This document shows, one piece after another, positions 25,394-37,210 of a stretch of DNA of 64,000 bases. Origin of the DNA: Darksidea phi (Eukaryota; Ascomycota; Dothideomycetes; Pleosporales; Lentitheciaceae). Under the pieces are notes generated by a model that saw nothing but the letters and a program-made list of their open reading frames with translations, did not search any database and had not been told where the DNA came from. Each line of letters starts with the position of its first letter. Position 1 is the stretch's first letter. The stretch is taken from the NCBI GenBank assembly GCA_030770425.1, contig JASJFT010000023.1, forward strand, positions 124,001-188,000, read 5' to 3'. The position numbers and the translations under genes are program-made.

Positions 25394-26353
25394 ATTTTGA
25401 AGCGTGGTTGCAGGTTGCCGTTGTTGGCGGTGGCTCAATGTAGTTATGATGCTCGAATCGACGATTGACGGGGCGTTGCTGAGGTGGCCGGAGAGTAAAA
25501 CTATGATGTTGTATACTACTATGAGGATGTAATAACATGTGCCATAAAATGTTGTTGATATCCTGGGTTTTGTGGTCGTTTTCGTGCTTGTTACCAGGTG
25601 GCCTTGATGCTTGCGGCTAAATGAAGCCGCACTATATTTCTCACGTGATTGCAATCTCGGAAGAATGTTCTTTTCAATGTATGATATGCGGTAGCTAGTT
25701 TAGCTTCAGCGGTATCGAGCAGAGTTATCCCGGAAATAGGGTCGGAAGCCGGCCCGCAACACGATGTGCAGCGGACCTTTGTTACAGGAATCGGCCGACA
25801 TATTTTTTCCGAGTTACGGATAAACACAGTTCGTTCTGAAAGGGAAGAAGCAGGTTCGAGGCTGATTTGAATACCGGGGAGCGGAGTTGGTGATGTAAAG
25901 AGGGTGGTGGAGCTGGAGCCGGAGCTTGGCATGCAAGCGTAGAAAGAAATAGCGACTGACACGGGGGTGAATTCAAACCCGACGTCATCCTCACGTGCAT
26001 CTAGGGTCTACCACAATATGTGACGTGCTCCATTCCATGAAATTTCCAGAAACTTTAAGCATTGAAGATGTACTTAAAGTTTGCGTCACGCGATAGCTGA
26101 CCATGAAATGCGGAGAGACAGCTTTCAGGCGATCACGGCTGTTGCGCGGTGCCATTACCTTAAACGCAGTACCAGAAGCTGCTGCTTTCTCCAAGGATAA
26201 TTCCTAATCCTAGAGACTATTCTGGATGTTATTACTCGCGATGGGGAGCATCCTCTGACGCGAATTCTTGGAAGCCTGTTGAATGATGACAGCACACCCG
26301 TCCCGCAGGTTATCCACGGCCATATACTTCGAGGGCCATAAACGATCGTCGGG
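25394..26353. other. Intergenic, possible small open frame
   Basis: A 123-codon minus-strand frame (25591-25962) is Ser/Pro/Thr-rich with a few Cys residues, but has no recognised motif, and an overlapping frame is also open. I do not call it a gene. Confidence 0.4.
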
Positions 26354-27754
26354 TCAGTTCACGTAGCATGATTCCTCTCTTGGCCGATTATCAGGGGCTT
26401 CGCTCTGGCCGCCTTGTCCACCAGCGTCAACCTGCCCGCCAGCCCCAGCTTGTCCACTAAGGTCCATCGCATCGCCCGCATCGAAACCCGCCGCGGAACT
26501 CGCACCTCCGGGCCCCCTTGGAAATAGTATATCGTCAAGGTTTGGCAGATTACGCTTTCCGAGCCGGCCTTGAAGCTTCTCGATTTGAACAATATTTTGC
26601 CAGACCGAATCGGGCTCTACCCCCTCTGCTACCCACTCTAGCAAGTCGCAGCCGATACCCATACCACAGGAGTCAGTACGAGCAATTCTACACATAAGAT
26701 GATGCGCAGTGCACCACTTAAAGTGGGCCTGGCGGAAGCAATCAGCAAGATTGATGCTCTTTCTGCACAAGACGCTGTTTATGGTTGAGTACAGGATTAA
26801 GAGAACAAAAGAAGCTTGATGCTTACCATCGAGAGCCGGATTTGAAATATATAATGTCCTCGAGAGCGCACGGCATCTTCTGCGCGCTGCTACGTCCGGG
26901 CTGCTGCGAAGCTTGAAGGTTCTGCGCGCCAGGCTGCAGTCGGCGGACGGGTGCTTTACCTTTTGCTAACGATCCAGCTTGCTTGAGTAGTCCTCCATCA
27001 TTAGCTGGATTATCTTTAACGGCAGTATGTCCCGGAAAGAGTATTCGGTCCCACAGGTCCTCACTCCACTCGAAGCCATGCTTGCTCCGTACGCATTCGT
27101 GTAGCCTACCAGACTTCTTCGCGGCCTGGACCAGCTCAATCCAATCAGGACAAGGCTCTCAGAGGTTGTTAATACTGTGAAAAAGCAGGCCTTCACGAGG
27201 GGATGCAGTACTTACCCCAGTGGATGATCTTGCATTCCAGAGCGTCTGCCGCCGGGCACACGATAGCTCCGACAGGGACTGAGCTATAGTGGACGATGCA
27301 CCAATTACAGTGATTCTCTTTGAAGCAGAGCGATAGCTGACCGGGCATCCTAGAGCAGTCGGGTAAGGGACTATACCGTCAGTAGGTCTTGGAGTCACAA
27401 AGCATTTGATACTTACCAGAATTCGTTGGTACCATGAATAGATATTGATACAACTGCAAGCGGTAGGTCTTGGGCATTGGTCTGCCCCGCTTCCCAAGTC
27501 ATGAGGCCGTGACCGCGACCGCGACTGCGGTTCCGGCTGGTCGACACACCCATGGCGGACGTGACAAGTGGAGGGGGCATAGCCGCCCTGTCGAGGAACT
27601 GACTCTTGATGAACATGACTTCTGCCGCGAGGCTGTCAACTCGCGCAGAGATGCCCGCGAAACGAGTGTTGAAGTCGTTCCTGAGACTGTCCAGCTGCGC
27701 CGAGATGCCTTGGAGAGCGTGAGCAATGGCGTTGTCTGCTTGATCTGCAGCCAT
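26354..27754 (-). CDS. Unrecognised four-exon protein with internal duplication
   Basis: Four exons join cleanly through introns 27350-27416 (GTAAGT, phase 2), 27158-27215 (GTAAGT, phase 1) and 26775-26826 (GTAAGC, phase 2), giving 407 residues. The N-terminus (ADNAIAHALQGISAQLDSL...VDSLAAEVMFIKSQF) is a coiled coil of about 55 residues. After it come two related units. Each starts with a CF-containing helix and a WC-H motif (CNWCIVHYSS; FKWCTAHHLM), continues with a CxxxxW segment (CKIIHW; CDLLEW) and a WIELVQ/WQNIVQ helix, and ends with ILFP. The C-terminus is Gly/Ala/Gln-rich and probably disordered. No known domain is recognised. The conserved Cys and His could be a metal site, but that is inference. 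It probably belongs to a lineage-restricted fungal family. Confidence 0.7.
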
Positions 27755-28211
27755 AGCTGGTTGATAGTAGTCGAAACTGCTCGGAATGCAAGGTTCAGAT
27801 ATTTAATTTTAAGGGAATTTATAGGCTGAGTTTGGAAGTCAAGAGGGCTGGCGATTCACCGAAGTCGAAAATGCGGATGAAGAAAATGACACGACAACAG
27901 CACGATTGGCACCAGATAGCGAAAAATGAATGAGAGAATAAGAAAGAATTGCATTCGAGAAGATTGACCGGCCATTCATGAACTAGAACCCAAGTGCTCT
28001 CAAGCTGAATTCTAATCTACAAAAACTTAACGTCACTGAATTAGAGCCTAATTTTCCGATGCTCGCGCGGCTATATCCGAATTAACCTATCAAGCTCTGG
28101 TCGCCGAGGGTCACCGAGACACCTTATGCTGGCTCCCGATCCGCGATGCTGGCCATCTAGCATTACTGTGATCAGCACTGCTAGGAAGTACACTTAGGGT
28201 TGACTAACTTA
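27755..28211. other. Intergenic
   Basis: About 460 bp, AT-rich in the middle, with no supportable gene. It includes the presumed promoter of the minus-strand gene that starts at 27754. Confidence 0.5.
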
Positions 28212-28553
28212 CTACTCGCAGACGTGCTCCTTGAACATCTCAACGACTGCCCGAAACCCCTCCATCTCCCTCTTCTCATCTGGGCGCGGCCGAACTTGCT
28301 CGTACTTGGCGAGCTCGGTAAGGGCGTGGTCAATCGCCCGTAGGGTGCGATTGGCGTCGGCGAGGGTTTCGGCGAGGGTTTCGGCGGCGGCGACGGCATC
28401 CCTAGGACGAGCTTGGCCTTTCGCAATTGTCTCGACTCGGACGAGGAACTTGGTCATGCGTTGGTGGGCCCGTTTGAGAGCGAGCTTCTCGGGGGGCGTA
28501 GGTGGGATGCCAGCGAAGGCTGGGAGGAGGAAGAGTGGGAGTTCGACGGGCAT
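28212..28553 (-). CDS. Small helical hypothetical protein
   Basis: A 113-codon frame, markedly GC-rich compared with the AT-rich flanks, begins at a good start context (GCCAGCAATGCCC). The product is almost wholly helical and charged: PPEKLALKRAHQRMTKFLVRV, a duplicated AETLAETLAD, and LRAIDHALTELAKYEQVRP. No signal peptide or domain is seen. It could be a small real gene or one exon of a larger one; the mirrored plus-strand frame is also open, which weakens the call. Confidence 0.35.
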   Translation of the reverse strand: MPVELPLFLLPAFAGIPPTPPEKLALKRAHQRMTKFLVRVETIAKGQARPRDAVAAAETLAETLADANRTLRAIDHALTELAKYEQVRPRPDEKREMEGFRAVVEMFKEHVCE

Positions 28554-30004
28554 TGCTGGCTTATGGAGGAGAAATATTGCAAGGTGTGCAGGATGATACT
28601 GGAGCGGAAGAAGTTGGCGGCGGTAAGTATATGTAGAGGTCTAGAGAGCTGGCAAGACCGATTCGGAGCTTAAGTACTTTGGGGATTGGATTCTAGGGCG
28701 CAATAAAGCGGTCTGATAACTTCACCTACGATTTCCTAGCTACAATTGAGTCCTAATTAAGCTTAGCTTGATGTTTCTACCCCACTACTATCCCAAGTCT
28801 GCATATCACCCACGCTCGTAATCTAAGGCTGACAAAGCTGTTGCTTATGCACATGAAGCATCTGCAGACGCCTATATAATCTAGGGCCGCCCTCGAGTTC
28901 ACAATCCTGCTATTCGGGTCAGAATCAACCCGAGCGGAGGATCTGGCGTTCAGGTCAGGTCAGATAGCTGATTCTTAGGATCGAATACAGTTTCTGGTAG
29001 GCGAGATACGTTACTACTTCAGACCACTGTATTTGGGCAGTTTACCGGAATCCCGAGAAACATTTCACTTCTCCCATCTTGCTCTTCGTGGAAATCGTAG
29101 CCCAGGTATGGCTTTATGTCAATGACGTACTGCTCCACAGATACAAGCCAAAACCTAAACCATTCTCTACTATAGAGGTGGTAGCTGCTGCGTAGATGAA
29201 AACTATCTTAAGAAAAGGTTACCTGTAGCTGCAAGGCTTTCCCTAATGTGTAATCGTCGGCGTAATTCACATTTTACTTTTAATTGACCTTGCCTCTTAG
29301 GCTGTAGTGGAGAAGGAGAGGCTTCACTCCACCGGTCGCCTAATGTTTACGTGTGGCTTATTGTCCAAGGTACTCGCTACTTATTGGTCTCGCTCTGCAC
29401 GGTTCCTCAAGTATTGCAATATCTATTAATGCTAGGAATCTCTATTTAGACCGCCCAAGGATGTAATTCTTATAGTCTGTCGTTGCTTATACTATGCTAG
29501 AGGTAGCTAAAGGGTGCGAGGATCCGCATCGTTATACTATTACAATTGCAGTCCTATTATGCGCAGCAATCATATTGTCTCCCAATCTCTGGCTTTATAT
29601 TCCTTTGTAGTTTCTCCTTGCCCCTCTTATCATTGCGGGAAATTAGCACGGTTGAGGTTCAGTGGCTAGCGCCCCAAAATGTTACTCCGGTGAACCACCA
29701 TTATACTCTATAGCTGTGGTTACGTCACTCTATTGACACAGTATAAACTCTAACTTAGTTTTAAAAAACCCGATATAGGTTGGGGAAAGCTTAGAAAAGT
29801 CTGGTGAAAGCGCGCCCATTGTGGGCATATAAAGCCTTGCCCGTAGGTACTAGCGCTATTCATTTAGCTACGACTACTCTGCTTGTAGTTAAACTGCGCA
29901 GATTAAAGCATCATTTAACAATACGAGCTCTCAATACGCAACTGACTTTTCCCGCTATCGATGGTTCAGTCGCTCGCCAAGCCACCCTGAAAACCTTCGC
30001 AACC
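28554..30004. other. AT-rich gene-free stretch
   Basis: About 1.45 kb with frequent TA steps and stops in all frames, consistent with old mutated repeat DNA, though no transposon protein can be read. A TATA-like ATATAAA at 29827-29833 lies about 175 nt before the next gene's ATG and may be its core promoter. Confidence 0.45.
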
Positions 30005-32218
30005 ATGGCATCCGGAGAGCATGCCAGCGGAAACCATAACGCCCAGCAGCAACCAATGACAGAATCTACCAAGTTAGACTGTATATAAGTTAGCCTGGCG
30101 TTGGTAACACCTCGCTAACCTGGCCCAGCTCCTCACCTCGCTTGCAATAAAGTCAACGCATCATTGCCCACATCGGACACGCCTGACCATGGTGATGCGG
30201 CCGACCACGGCTTGGACATCGATGGACTAAATGCCCATACGTCAGATGTCGATGCGTTTTGGGACATCTTTAGGGCAGCGAAGGAGGCGGGTAACGAGGG
30301 CGAGGTGGAAGAGTACAGCGACGGTAAAAAGGGCAGCAACGAGTTTGGTGCTTCCGCAGAACAAGCAAATGAGGAACGCAGAGTTATTTGCATTTCTGAT
30401 ATGCCTTCCGCGGATGCGGAGTTTGGTCGAGCCGCTGAGGCACTGAAGGGCGGCCTGAAAGGGTCGATAGATATCGATACCTTTCTTGACGACCTCACCG
30501 ATAACGAAAAGGATAGCGACCACGCCTCAAAAATCGGAAACAATCGAGTATCTGTTGCTCCCACGCTGCCGAACCCTCCTGTGCTCGTGGAAACCTCGTC
30601 CAATGTCCCTACTAAGATCAAACGGCCGCACGGCAAAAACACTCTAGCTCCAAAGAAGGATAAGAAGGAAAAGCTGGCTATGGCGACCACAGAAAATGAC
30701 AAGAAAGGATTGAAAAAGAAGAAGAGTGCGAAGGCTAAGAGGGAAGAGATCGAGAAGGCGGAGCACGCTTTTGAGGAACAGCAACGTGAGGAGCAGGCAA
30801 GTTTGAACGTCGCCATCGATACCGAGTCTCCAGCAGCTCCTGGCGATCGAATAGTCACTGGAACAAACAGACTGTGTCCCTCCCCGAAAGAATTAGCCGC
30901 CTTAAAGTACCAGCCCGTTTCTCACGAGCCCATCCTCGCCGGTGAATTCGGCTACGGCCGCTTCAAAAGCCGTTTGATCTTCGAAGCAGACCCATGTGCT
31001 CCTAAGCATCGTTACGGAACGGCGATTCAATTCACGGGCAATCGCATCACATCCACTCATCGCATGAGCGCCACACAAAAATTTCGCGACTGGCGCAACA
31101 AAGGGATAATGAGCAAGCTAAAAGACGGTGTGCTTCGGCGCAACGAACGGCTCGTCTACTTGGTTGAGCGTGAGCCATTTGGGCCGCAGGGCGAAGCTGG
31201 GTATTGGGCGGACATGTTCAAGACCATGGAGAAGTGGGTCAAGAAGCTCATGCCCGATAGCTTCATTGTCATCAAGACGTCTATCCCTGCATGTCACTTT
31301 GTTGGCGCGGGACAATTTAGACAGTATGTTGATGCGCTTCGGTACCTGCTGAAGACGTACCCTCATCACTTTAATGTCGAGCTGGAAGATGAGTCGATTA
31401 TGGATTGCGACATCTCCAAGTACTTTCCTACGAACAGCGACGAGTTTAACCCAGAGAAACAAGCCCAATACCTCGACATCGATCGCGTATGCACTCTCCA
31501 CGGGTATGATCGCGGCGCTATCCAGCTCCGCGGCCTTGCCGAAACGGAAGAACAACACCGGCGGCTTAATTTCCAAGCGCGCTCCGGCCGTCGTAACGAA
31601 CCCATCGACTACGACTTCATTGATCGTTTTGTCCAGAACCGATACGAAGAGCTCAAGCAAGGCATACTCGACTCACTTCAGGCGCGGCTAGACGCCAAAT
31701 GCAACCACATCGCTTCTGAGTTTGCATATATTCGTGACTTTGTCCGCGACGTAAAGTACTTCCAGACTTACGGCACACTTCCGAATCAGCAGCCACAGCC
31801 CTTCAAGAGCATGAAGCCAGAGAAGAAGTCGAGGACTAAAGCCGTCGAGTTAGTGTACACCGGCTACGATGCAAGAAGGGAAGAGGAGATTGATCCCGTT
31901 GCTGAGGCTAAGAAGATCGTTGCGGTACTTCCGTGGATACAAGAAGAGTGCGCGCTGCAACACATGCGCCAGATGGTGGAGATGAAAAAGAAGGATCCCA
32001 GGGCTGAATATCCGCTGCTTGAGGTTCCTCTTGCGCCGGTAGTCGAACTAGAAGAGGCTTCGATATTGTTGGTAAACGATACTACGAGGTTACTCGAGCC
32101 TCGAGCGCCGCTATTGGGGATTGCTAGTGGGAATGAGAACGAACGCAAGCGGGTATACGGGGAGGACTCCATTAAGCAAATTGAAAGCGTGGCAAAGAAA
32201 CCCAAGGCCAGCCCATGA
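30005..32218 (+). CDS. Unrecognised 721-residue protein, accessory family with a decayed neighbour copy
   Basis: Two exons: ATG at 30005, intron 30081-30128 (phase 1, GTATAT...CTCGCTAACCTGGCCCAG), then a long second exon. Residues 1-210 are acidic then strongly basic and disordered, with clusters such as DKKEKLAMA and KKGLKKKKSAKAKREE that could act as nuclear localisation signals. The C-terminal 450 residues are globular, with WRNKGIMSKLKDGVL, FGPQGEAGYW and DSFIVIKTSIPACHF as the best-conserved parts when compared with the broken copy just downstream. A late basic tail (KKPKASP) follows. No catalytic motif or known domain is recognised. The intact frame next to a decayed copy suggests selection on this copy. 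Function unknown. Confidence 0.72.
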
Positions 32219-32469
32219 ATACAACGGCAGGGCATGATGAAAAATATCTTAGTAGAGGAAGACAGGTACAGACGGTGACTTTTTGGAAGTAGAGTTGGCG
32301 GCTATTGTGTTGTGTTCTTTCGGAGGAGCGACGCGTAGTCCAATCGCGTGGCCTCTTCAGGTCTGTAGATTTGATATGCTTTCGCTAGATTCCTAGAGAA
32401 GAAGCTGCATAGAATGGGCGAATAGATTCCACACTTGCATGGGTAGAGAGCGGGTATAATAAACACCAT

Positions 32470-33450
32470 ATGTATATATTCGTTACTTACATGCTTGAGC
32501 GTCTAGTTATCCGTAAAATTAGAGTCAATATCTCACTCCCTCATGACATAACCCTCGAATCACGTGTTTCTACTATTGGTCGACGTTTACCCGCAATGCA
32601 GTCTGATGTTTGCATTGAAGAATGGAAGTTGTTGAGTTTTGGTGGTAAAAGCGATTCCTCGATTCAATGGGGTCGGGAGGTGGATCAGGAACACAAAGTC
32701 ACAATGGACGGTGGCCTTTCTAAGAAAAGGTACAACGGGGATGGCTTCCACATGCAGGATGGGGCTATCGTACATCGCCGATGCGCTATTGAAAAATTGT
32801 TCTTGTGGCAAGATAAAGGACCGATAAGGCAGAATAAGAAGCTGCGTAGCAGGTCTCGGCATATTACCCTACTCATGGGTGCGCCAGACGGTCCTCAGGG
32901 AGAAGCGTCACGGTGGGCTGAGAGACTTGCGCCTCTTCGGAGGATTATCAACTCACTGATGAAGGGTAGCTTCATTGTCATCAAGACTGAGATTCCAATC
33001 TGACGATTTGCTGCGATTGGTCTCTTCCACTCCTACATGGCCGCCATCCGAGAGCTTTAGAGGGAGTTTCCGAACAATGTCTCCATAGAGATTGTTGATG
33101 ATGCCATTCTCAATACCGACCCGGCCGCCTTTTATGAAAGCCGAAGCCTATAAGAGTACTAACTTTAGGAAAGTACTCTACTGCTTAGGATAGTCATCGC
33201 TTCGTCCTTAGCTTTACCCTATAGATTACGTATACGGCTATAAGAATTCAACTAACTAGGTAGCATTATATCCTTGCTACTTAATATTAACAAGGATGGG
33301 GTACAATTTATATCCAATATACTTGGTTTCCTGTAGTTAAGCGAGGAGCAGCTTGGGTTCGATTCTACTATTCTTACTAAGGAGGATAAGCGATATATTG
33401 ATATCGAACGGGATGGCCATACCGAGGGTCTCATTATGATAAGGCGATGA
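32470..33450 (+). pseudogene. Decayed paralogue of the upstream 721-residue gene
   Basis: The translation contains GPQGEASRW and GSFIVIKTEIP, matching FGPQGEAGYW and DSFIVIKTSIP of the intact gene in order and spacing. The frame then hits TGA at 33001 and continues to align (RFAAIGLFHSYMAAIREL), with a further TAG at 33058. A later piece at about 33385-33450 (DKRYIDIERD) aligns to the QAQYLDIDR region after a non-matching AT-rich insert. Both internal stops fit C-to-T change (CGA to TGA, CAG to TAG). It is on the same strand, about 250 bp after the intact gene, so it probably arose by tandem duplication and decay. Confidence 0.7.
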
Positions 33451-33549
33451 AGCGGGTACCTTATATCGCTGGACGAGCAACGGCTTACGATTGTGGTAAG
33501 ATATTCTGAGCCACGCACACGCTAGTATCCGCTACTCGTCCATTCACAC

Positions 33550-33933
33550 AAGGTTGAGGCAACACCATAGCAATACTACTGATGGGACTGGGAAGCCAGG
33601 TAATGTACGCTAGTCAGGGTGTAGGGGTGCTCTTTCTCAGCGCCTTTTGTTTTCTCCCAGCGCTATTCTTAATGGCTCCTGTGCCTCGTCATATCGCCTG
33701 TCACTCATCAAGTACCTTCCAAGTCTTTCGCGCAAGTCTGGTCTTACGCTCAAGCTACTTGCGCTAAGTGTAGGAGCCAAAACATATTGCGCATGCGGTA
33801 TATACGCCACTCAAATGTTCCAGTTCGCATGGCTGTCGTTAGGAAAGATCTCCTCTAGCCGTTCAACGGCCTTTATCGACGATATCTTGCTCTTACTCGT
33901 CAAGATGTGATAGCTAGTCCGACCGTTTGACTC

Positions 33934-33966
<33 letters not shown>

Positions 33967-33990
33967 ATACGTGATTTCCATACTTGAATG
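33550..33990 (-). pseudogene. Remnant of a TPR region from a fungal NLR-type protein
   Basis: Minus-strand translation gives AVERLEEIFPNDSHANW, a stop, VAYIPHAQYVLA, then DLRERLGRYLMSDRRYDEAQ and, in another frame, KEHPYTLTSVHYLA. These match, in order, the TPR repeats of fungal NB-ARC/TPR proteins (the AVERL.E.FP, YLPHA..VL, Y.EAE and HP.TLTS..NLA phrases). The frame is broken by a TGA and at least one frameshift. No NB-ARC part is seen, so only the C-terminal fragment survives. The stop fits CGA to TGA. Confidence 0.6.
33934..33963 (+). repeat. Hexanucleotide tandem repeat CGTTTT
   Basis: Five perfect copies of CGTTTT followed by a partial unit. It abuts the decayed TPR remnant and would read as Glu-Asn repeats on the minus strand. 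Confidence 0.9.
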
Positions 33991-34287
33991 CCAGGACATG
34001 TTGGGACATTCTGAGCTCAGTGCGTGAGGAAGTCATCGTAGCGCAATATAAGTTATGGAGTTTAACCGGCTTTAGTTCTACTATCTAAGTCGTGTTCTAG
34101 TTGGTAGTATTAGGCCGTAGGTAGTTCCTGCCCTGGAAGGGCACCTCACCAGGTGGACCAGTCCAATAGTAAATCCACACTGCCAGTACCGTATATCCCA
34201 CACTTGACCGCTTTTGTCACGTACACAATCGACAAGAAGACACCATCGCTAGCTTTCGAAGTGCCTACTTCGACGTCGGCTGCATAT

Positions 34288-35337
34288 CTAGTAGGAACCA
34301 GGGCGAACAGAGAGCATTCCGCCATCCGGTAGCAAGATACACCCATTCACAAAAGAACCTGCTCTAGATGCCAAGTAAAGCACAGCACCGGCCATATCCT
34401 TGCAAAAACATTAGCATTCGATCAATTCAGACCGAAGTGTTGGCATACCTCTTCTGTGCCTGCTCGCGTAGCGGGAATGTCTTGCCACGGCATAGAGCCG
34501 ACGGCGCTGATATCTCCCTCTGGAGTGTGGGCCTACTCCGTTGTAAGCTTCTACTCAACGGTCAAAAGACCTTTTTTTTTTCCCATCACATACCTCCGTC
34601 ATTTCCGTAACAAACAAACCGGGGGCAATAGCATTGGCCCGGATGCTATATTTGGCATACTCCGATGACAAAGTCTTCGTCAAGTGGTTCAGAGCAGCCT
34701 TGCTAGCGCCGTAAACATAGCTAGGAGCTTCAGCTCGGCACAAGCCACTAAAACTAGTGGTACTAATGAACTGACTCTGTAGCAGTCCACTCTTTCCTAC
34801 GCTGTCGGGGTGCGTATTGCCGGCTCCTAGTAAGCCTAAGAAGGCGAGAAATGTAAAATAAGATCCGGCTATATTCGTACTAACGACTTTACTTGCGTCT
34901 TCGTAGGTTGTTTTGTTCCACAGCTCCTTTTGAAGTTCACCAACAGTCTGCTCTGCCGGCCTGGGGGCCATATTGGTAACCTCCCCAAGATAGCCCGAAT
35001 TGGCGACGAGAAGATTGATAAATGGCGTCTGCTTTTCGATTGTCGACACTGCAGCCTGTAAGGATTCTTTCGAGCTCACATCGCATGCGACCGGAATGAG
35101 AGAGCCATTTTTCTAAAGAGCAATCAGCTTAAGAGAGGAGGATCGGAAATCATTACACACCGCTTTCGATGCAACCTCGTTAAGTTTGGACTCTCGGCGG
35201 CCGAGAATGAAGACTTTGGCTGCGCCGTTAACATCCAGAGCATGAGCCATGACTTCGCCCAAACCGGAGCTAGCGCCTGTGACTACAGCAACCAGTCCCT
35301 TAACAGAGAAGAGCTGAGCAGCGTCGAGGTTCGACAT
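34288..35337 (-). CDS. Short-chain dehydrogenase/reductase (SDR), classical
   Basis: Four exons with introns 35113-35160, 34533-34593 and 34399-34448, all phase 0, encode 296 residues. The cofactor motif TGASSGLG is at residues 20-27. CDVSS (about 69-73) is the adenine-ring region, and a VANSG motif corresponds to the usual NNAG. The catalytic YGASK is intact (Tyr 193, Lys 197), with a Ser in the preceding STTSF. The C-terminus (PGLFVTEM..., GAVLYLASRAGSFVNGCILLPDGG) is characteristic of classical NAD(P)H oxidoreductases. It likely reduces a carbonyl or oxidises an alcohol of an unknown substrate in the cytosol. It is an intact gene in an otherwise decayed tract. Confidence 0.9.
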
Positions 35338-36792
35338 GTTTGTTGTTATTGTTTGAAAAAGTAAACTTTCCTGGTGAGATGTGACAGGGTTGTTGCCGGA
35401 CTGAAGCAGAGACGGATAGAAGGAGGTGATGGGGAATATTAAAGGAGGCTGAGGGAGTTGTCTTTGTATTGATGTTCTGCTGGGCCTTGATATTTAACAT
35501 ATTGAGGGCCATAGAGAAATACGGAGAGATATCGGAGGGCCTAATCCTTGGCAAGGAATATTACCAATCGATCATGTTCAGGATTGGAGTGTCTTGGTGG
35601 CGTGGAGAGGATCGCCGGACCCACCTCCCACAATCCGCTTAGAAATCAAAGATCAAATACGCAGGCATAAATTGCGGGAAAATGGGAGAATGCCGCACTC
35701 CGCTCCGCCTTATGTGAGCATTTCATGGTTACTCCCTACCTAGTTGGGACATCGCTTTACGATCCCATCTTTCCCATATTTCCTATTAAGAGACGTCTCT
35801 GTGAAGCGAAATGTCATCTTTGTAAACTATGTTTCTCTAATACTTCCACTATATCTCAACGATAGATGCACATTTTTAAACTCACAAGACTTTTGGATTG
35901 CCCGCATGCGCTCATACAGACGCCTGCGCCCCCGATTTGCGACAAGCTCGTCTTCATCGCGAAAGCAAGTCTCGATCAACTTAGGGCCATCACGGTACTG
36001 AACCGCTTTTGCAGCTCATTAAGCACCCTTATACAGGCCGACGAGTGCGATAATAATGCTGAGGGATTACGACAAGCCGTATGGCTGCGAGAGGTGCTCG
36101 ATCTATGCAGGATCACTGCGCCGATTGGTACCTCTGACAGAAGCGATCGCCGACTTTGGCCACTGCAAGATGACACCCCGCACATCCCTATAACTAACGT
36201 TACAGCGTAACTTAGTGTTGAAGACTATGCGTCTGTGGCTGTGCGGCGCCTTGCCTAAGCGCACCGGGTTATTGTAAAATTCGGCTCCGGGGATTGGGAG
36301 CAGGACTGGCTTTCTGAAGGCCTGACGTTTGCTCCAGTCAACAAACGCGTCCAGCAGCAAACGCGCAATTAGCTCTCAACACAGCCGTTCCAATGCACGG
36401 CTGCATCAATCTCGAAAGCTTACGTGACATAGTGTGCCATGGGGGCATGTCACCTGTTCTGATTTTTCTGCTTTGTTAGCAAGGACTGACCTATATGCTC
36501 CCACCCATTCAACTGGGTCAAGCCATCACCATCCACCCCACGACTCTTATTACTATACTGCACGTCGATAGCAGATTGTTAGAATACACCATCCAACCCT
36601 TATTCTTCAGTATTGGAAGCCTGCTCAGTGTAAGTACTAAGTGACGTTTACGCACTAGAAAGATAGAGCGCATGACGTTGGGAAGTGGATGTTAAATTAG
36701 CAGCATAGAAAAGATCGTAGGGTGAAATGCCATTAATTAGAGATAGTAGAGTGGAAAGAGGGAGAGAAGCGGACGAGGGAAAAGCGCTGCTA
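35338..36792. other. Gene-poor region
   Basis: About 1.45 kb. A 114-codon plus-strand frame (35866-36210) is overlapped by minus-strand frames and has no motif. No repeat or RNA gene is recognised. Confidence 0.45.
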
Positions 36793-37128
36793 TCAACAGG
36801 TGATGGGGCTGCCATGTTTGAAGAATAGGCTAATTACAGTTAGGAGGGTGAATAGCTCTTGAAAGAAGTGGAGGTATCTTGAATAGCGAAGACTGATCAC
36901 TGGGCGGATTCGAATCGAATCGAATCGATTGATGAGTAGTGGAGATGAACGGACTATTCGCACAAGCGGGCCCCTTTTATGCCCATACTCGAAGTATGGT
37001 TGTTGAGAAGAGTCATTGTCAAGCTTGGTAGCCGCCAAAGTTATCCACGGTTCATGAGGCTCTTGAGCCGTACACACAGAAAAAACTACTGCACAAACAG
37101 TTGACACCATCGCCAAAAGGTGGGTCAT
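36793..37128 (-). CDS. Possible small secreted protein
   Basis: A 111-codon frame starts with a plausible signal peptide (MTHLLAMVSTVCAVVFSVCTA, with AQ as a possible cleavage point), followed by a polar segment (EPHEPWITLAATKLDN). The later half (SLRYSRYLHFFQELFTLL) is hydrophobic and may be intron or read-through rather than protein. No domain is recognised. Its start lies about 80 nt from the large inverted repeat. It could be the first exon of an effector-like gene or chance. Confidence 0.25.
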   Translation of the reverse strand: MTHLLAMVSTVCAVVFSVCTAQEPHEPWITLAATKLDNDSSQQPYFEYGHKRGPLVRIVRSSPLLINRFDSIRIRPVISLRYSRYLHFFQELFTLLTVISLFFKHGSPITC

Positions 37129-37210
37129 TCTGCCTCAGAGAGTCCATTCGGGAACTTCCGAGGAGGCCTTGGCGCGGACGAGGGCAGCCAATAGCGAATT
37201 GGCATTGCCA

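Noticed and set aside
33340..33375. GGGTTCGATTC string resembling a tRNA T-arm
   Set aside because: No matching acceptor, D or anticodon arms around it; it lies in the decayed paralogue.
35866..36210. 114-codon plus-strand frame
   Set aside because: No motif, overlapped by minus-strand frames, in a decayed region.
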